Assembly (NCBI GenBank): GCA_902469965.1 | Contig: CABREP010000079.1 | Location: forward strand, 1-7,514 | Source: Egerieimonas sp900552095 | Lineage (GTDB): Bacteria; Bacillota; Clostridia; Lachnospirales; Lachnospiraceae | Direction of reading: 5' to 3' | DNA length: 7,514 bases | In this document: positions 6,674-7,514 of the stretch, piece by piece | Layout: every line of letters begins with the position of its first letter | Position numbering within the stretch: position 1 is the first letter of the stretch | Notes under the pieces: model-generated | What the model saw: only the letters and a program-made list of their open reading frames with translations | Told to the model about the DNA's origin: nothing | Database searches by the model: none | Position numbers and translations under genes: made by a program

Positions 6674-7186
6674 ATGAAACGCAGAAACATGACAGAGCAG
6701 GTGGCCGCAGCGGGGGTGCTGACGGCTCTGGCGGTGGCGGGAAGTCTGATCAGTTTTCCCATTGCGGGGAGCAAGTGCGCTCCGGTGCAGCATATGGTAA
6801 ATATTCTGGCCGCGGTAATCCTGGGTCCGGCCTGGGGAACGGGGATTGCCTTTTGTGCCAGCCTGCTGAGAAATCTGATGGGGCTGGGAAGTCTTATGGC
6901 TTTTCCGGGCAGTATGGTGGGGGCGCTCTGCTGCGGACTGATATACCGGAGGTGGAAGAATCTGCCGGCAGCCTGCATTGCGGAAACGGTTGGAACCGGG
7001 ATTCTGGGTGGGATGGCTGCTTATCCGGTGGCAAAACTTCTGATGGGCGCAGAGCCGGCCGGACTCTTTGTCTATGTAGTTCCCTTTTTGATCTCCACGG
7101 TGGCGGGAAGCATTTTGGCCTTTATTCTGATTACGGTGCTGGAAAAAGGCGGATTGCTCAGGCAGATGAGAGGGGAGCGGCCATGA
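6674..7186 (+). CDS. thiW: ThiW, substrate-binding (S) component of an ECF transporter, predicted for hydroxyethylthiazole
   Basis: A very hydrophobic 170-residue protein with about five or six membrane helices (roughly 11-30, 41-62, 73-93, 98-120, 130-155). The KCAPVQHMVNILAAVILGP stretch (34-52) is characteristic of ThiW: a conserved Q-H-M followed by N and LGP. Small-residue-rich Ala positions in the first helix (A11-A22) fit the way S components contact the EcfT partner. ThiW is proposed to bring the thiazole precursor of thiamin into the cell; this rests on its constant association with thiM and TPP riboswitches. No EcfA or EcfT gene is in the window, so it probably shares a common energising module. 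AAGGAG (6663-6668) lies five bases before the ATG. The reading frame stays open upstream to 6509, but that part is riboswitch leader. The stop overlaps thiM by ATGA. Confidence 0.9.
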   Translation: MKRRNMTEQVAAAGVLTALAVAGSLISFPIAGSKCAPVQHMVNILAAVILGPAWGTGIAFCASLLRNLMGLGSLMAFPGSMVGALCCGLIYRRWKNLPAACIAETVGTGILGGMAAYPVAKLLMGAEPAGLFVYVVPFLISTVAGSILAFILITVLEKGGLLRQMRGERP

Positions 7187-7514
7187 GAAGCAAAGAGATT
7201 TTCCGAAAAAAGGGACAGGGGACAAAAGTACACTGTCTGACAAATCCGGTGTCCATGCAGGATATGGCGAATTTGCTGCTGGCGGCGGGAGGAAGTGCGG
7301 TCATGGCGCTGGACTGTGAGGAGGTACAGGAGATCACGGAGCTGAGTCAGGCTACGCTTCTGAATCTGGGAGTTCCGGATCGGAGCAGGCTGGAAGCCTG
7401 TATCCTGGCAGGGCGCAGGGCCAATGAGATGGGGCATCCGGTTGTGCTGGATCCGGTGGGAGCGGGAGCAAGCCGGTTCCGCCGGGAGGGGATCCGTCAG
7501 CTGCTTGCCCAGGT
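7183..7514 (+). CDS. thiM: Hydroxyethylthiazole kinase, 3' end cut by window edge
   Basis: The ATG at 7183 opens 110 codons that run to the right edge with no stop; the full protein is normally about 265-275 residues. ThiM phosphorylates 4-methyl-5-(2-hydroxyethyl)thiazole with ATP so that ThiE can join it to the pyrimidine. Family hallmarks are VHCLTNPVSMQDMAN (16-30), followed by LLLAAGGSAVMA (31-42), a substrate-binding region, then LLNLGVP (58-64) and the strongly conserved VVLDPVGAGASRFR (85-98). The catalytic C-terminal part is outside the window, so integrity cannot be judged. AGGGGAG (7171-7177) lies five bases before the start, and the start overlaps the thiW stop by ATGA (7183-7186). 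Thus transporter and kinase are probably co-translated and both under the TPP riboswitch. Confidence 0.93.
   Translation, partial: MRSKEIFRKKGQGTKVHCLTNPVSMQDMANLLLAAGGSAVMALDCEEVQEITELSQATLLNLGVPDRSRLEACILAGRRANEMGHPVVLDPVGAGASRFRREGIRQLLAQ

Noticed and set aside
6379..7437. Three overlapping minus-strand open frames opposite thiW and thiM
   Set aside because: They lie antisense to strongly recognisable genes and to the riboswitch, show no ribosome binding site or domain, and have compositions typical of antisense shadows.
1..7514. CRISPR arrays, insertion sequences, tRNA or rRNA genes, phage or defence genes
   Set aside because: No spaced direct repeats, transposase motifs, tRNA-like cloverleafs or defence-type proteins were seen on either strand. 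Apart from the leaders, the window is filled by recognised housekeeping genes.

Overview
The window looks like chromosomal DNA of a low-to-mid GC Firmicute, most likely a clostridial gut bacterium of the Lachnospiraceae type. The reasons are strong AGGAGG-type ribosome binding sites, sigma-A-like promoters with 17-base spacers, an L,D-transpeptidase with the Gram-positive domain layout, a Ddl of clostridial type, and a TPP-riboswitch/ThiW/ThiM thiamin salvage operon. The family assignment is inferred from protein flavour; no search was run.

Layout. Positions 1-757 (minus strand) hold most of a class I SAM-dependent methyltransferase that runs off the left edge. A divergent intergenic region of about 220 bases carries a promoter for each side. 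Positions 981-2270 encode a PLP-dependent aminotransferase of the bacterial aspartate aminotransferase Ic type, a single-gene unit closed by an intrinsic terminator at 2292-2329. A new promoter (2386-2414) starts a cell-wall operon: a membrane-anchored L,D-transpeptidase, ddl (D-Ala-D-Ala ligase) and murF (which adds D-Ala-D-Ala to the UDP-MurNAc-tripeptide). ddl and murF overlap by ATGA. Ddl and MurF are consecutive steps, and the transpeptidase acts on the finished peptidoglycan stem peptides.

Immediately after the murF stop codon is a second promoter (TTGAAA, 17 bases, TATAAT), then a TPP riboswitch aptamer, an intrinsic terminator, a second perfect 13-bp hairpin, and thiW-thiM, again with an ATGA overlap. 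ThiW is the substrate-binding membrane subunit of an ECF transporter predicted to import the thiazole moiety. ThiM is hydroxyethylthiazole kinase, cut by the right edge. Together they salvage thiazole for thiamin synthesis and should be shut off by TPP.

The gene content is ordinary housekeeping and I found no new multi-gene system. The parts most worth a second look are in the 320-base leader at 6354-6673: a possible antiterminator pairing, an unexplained second hairpin, a 14-codon leader ORF overlapping thiW, and the absence of any terminator between murF and the riboswitch.
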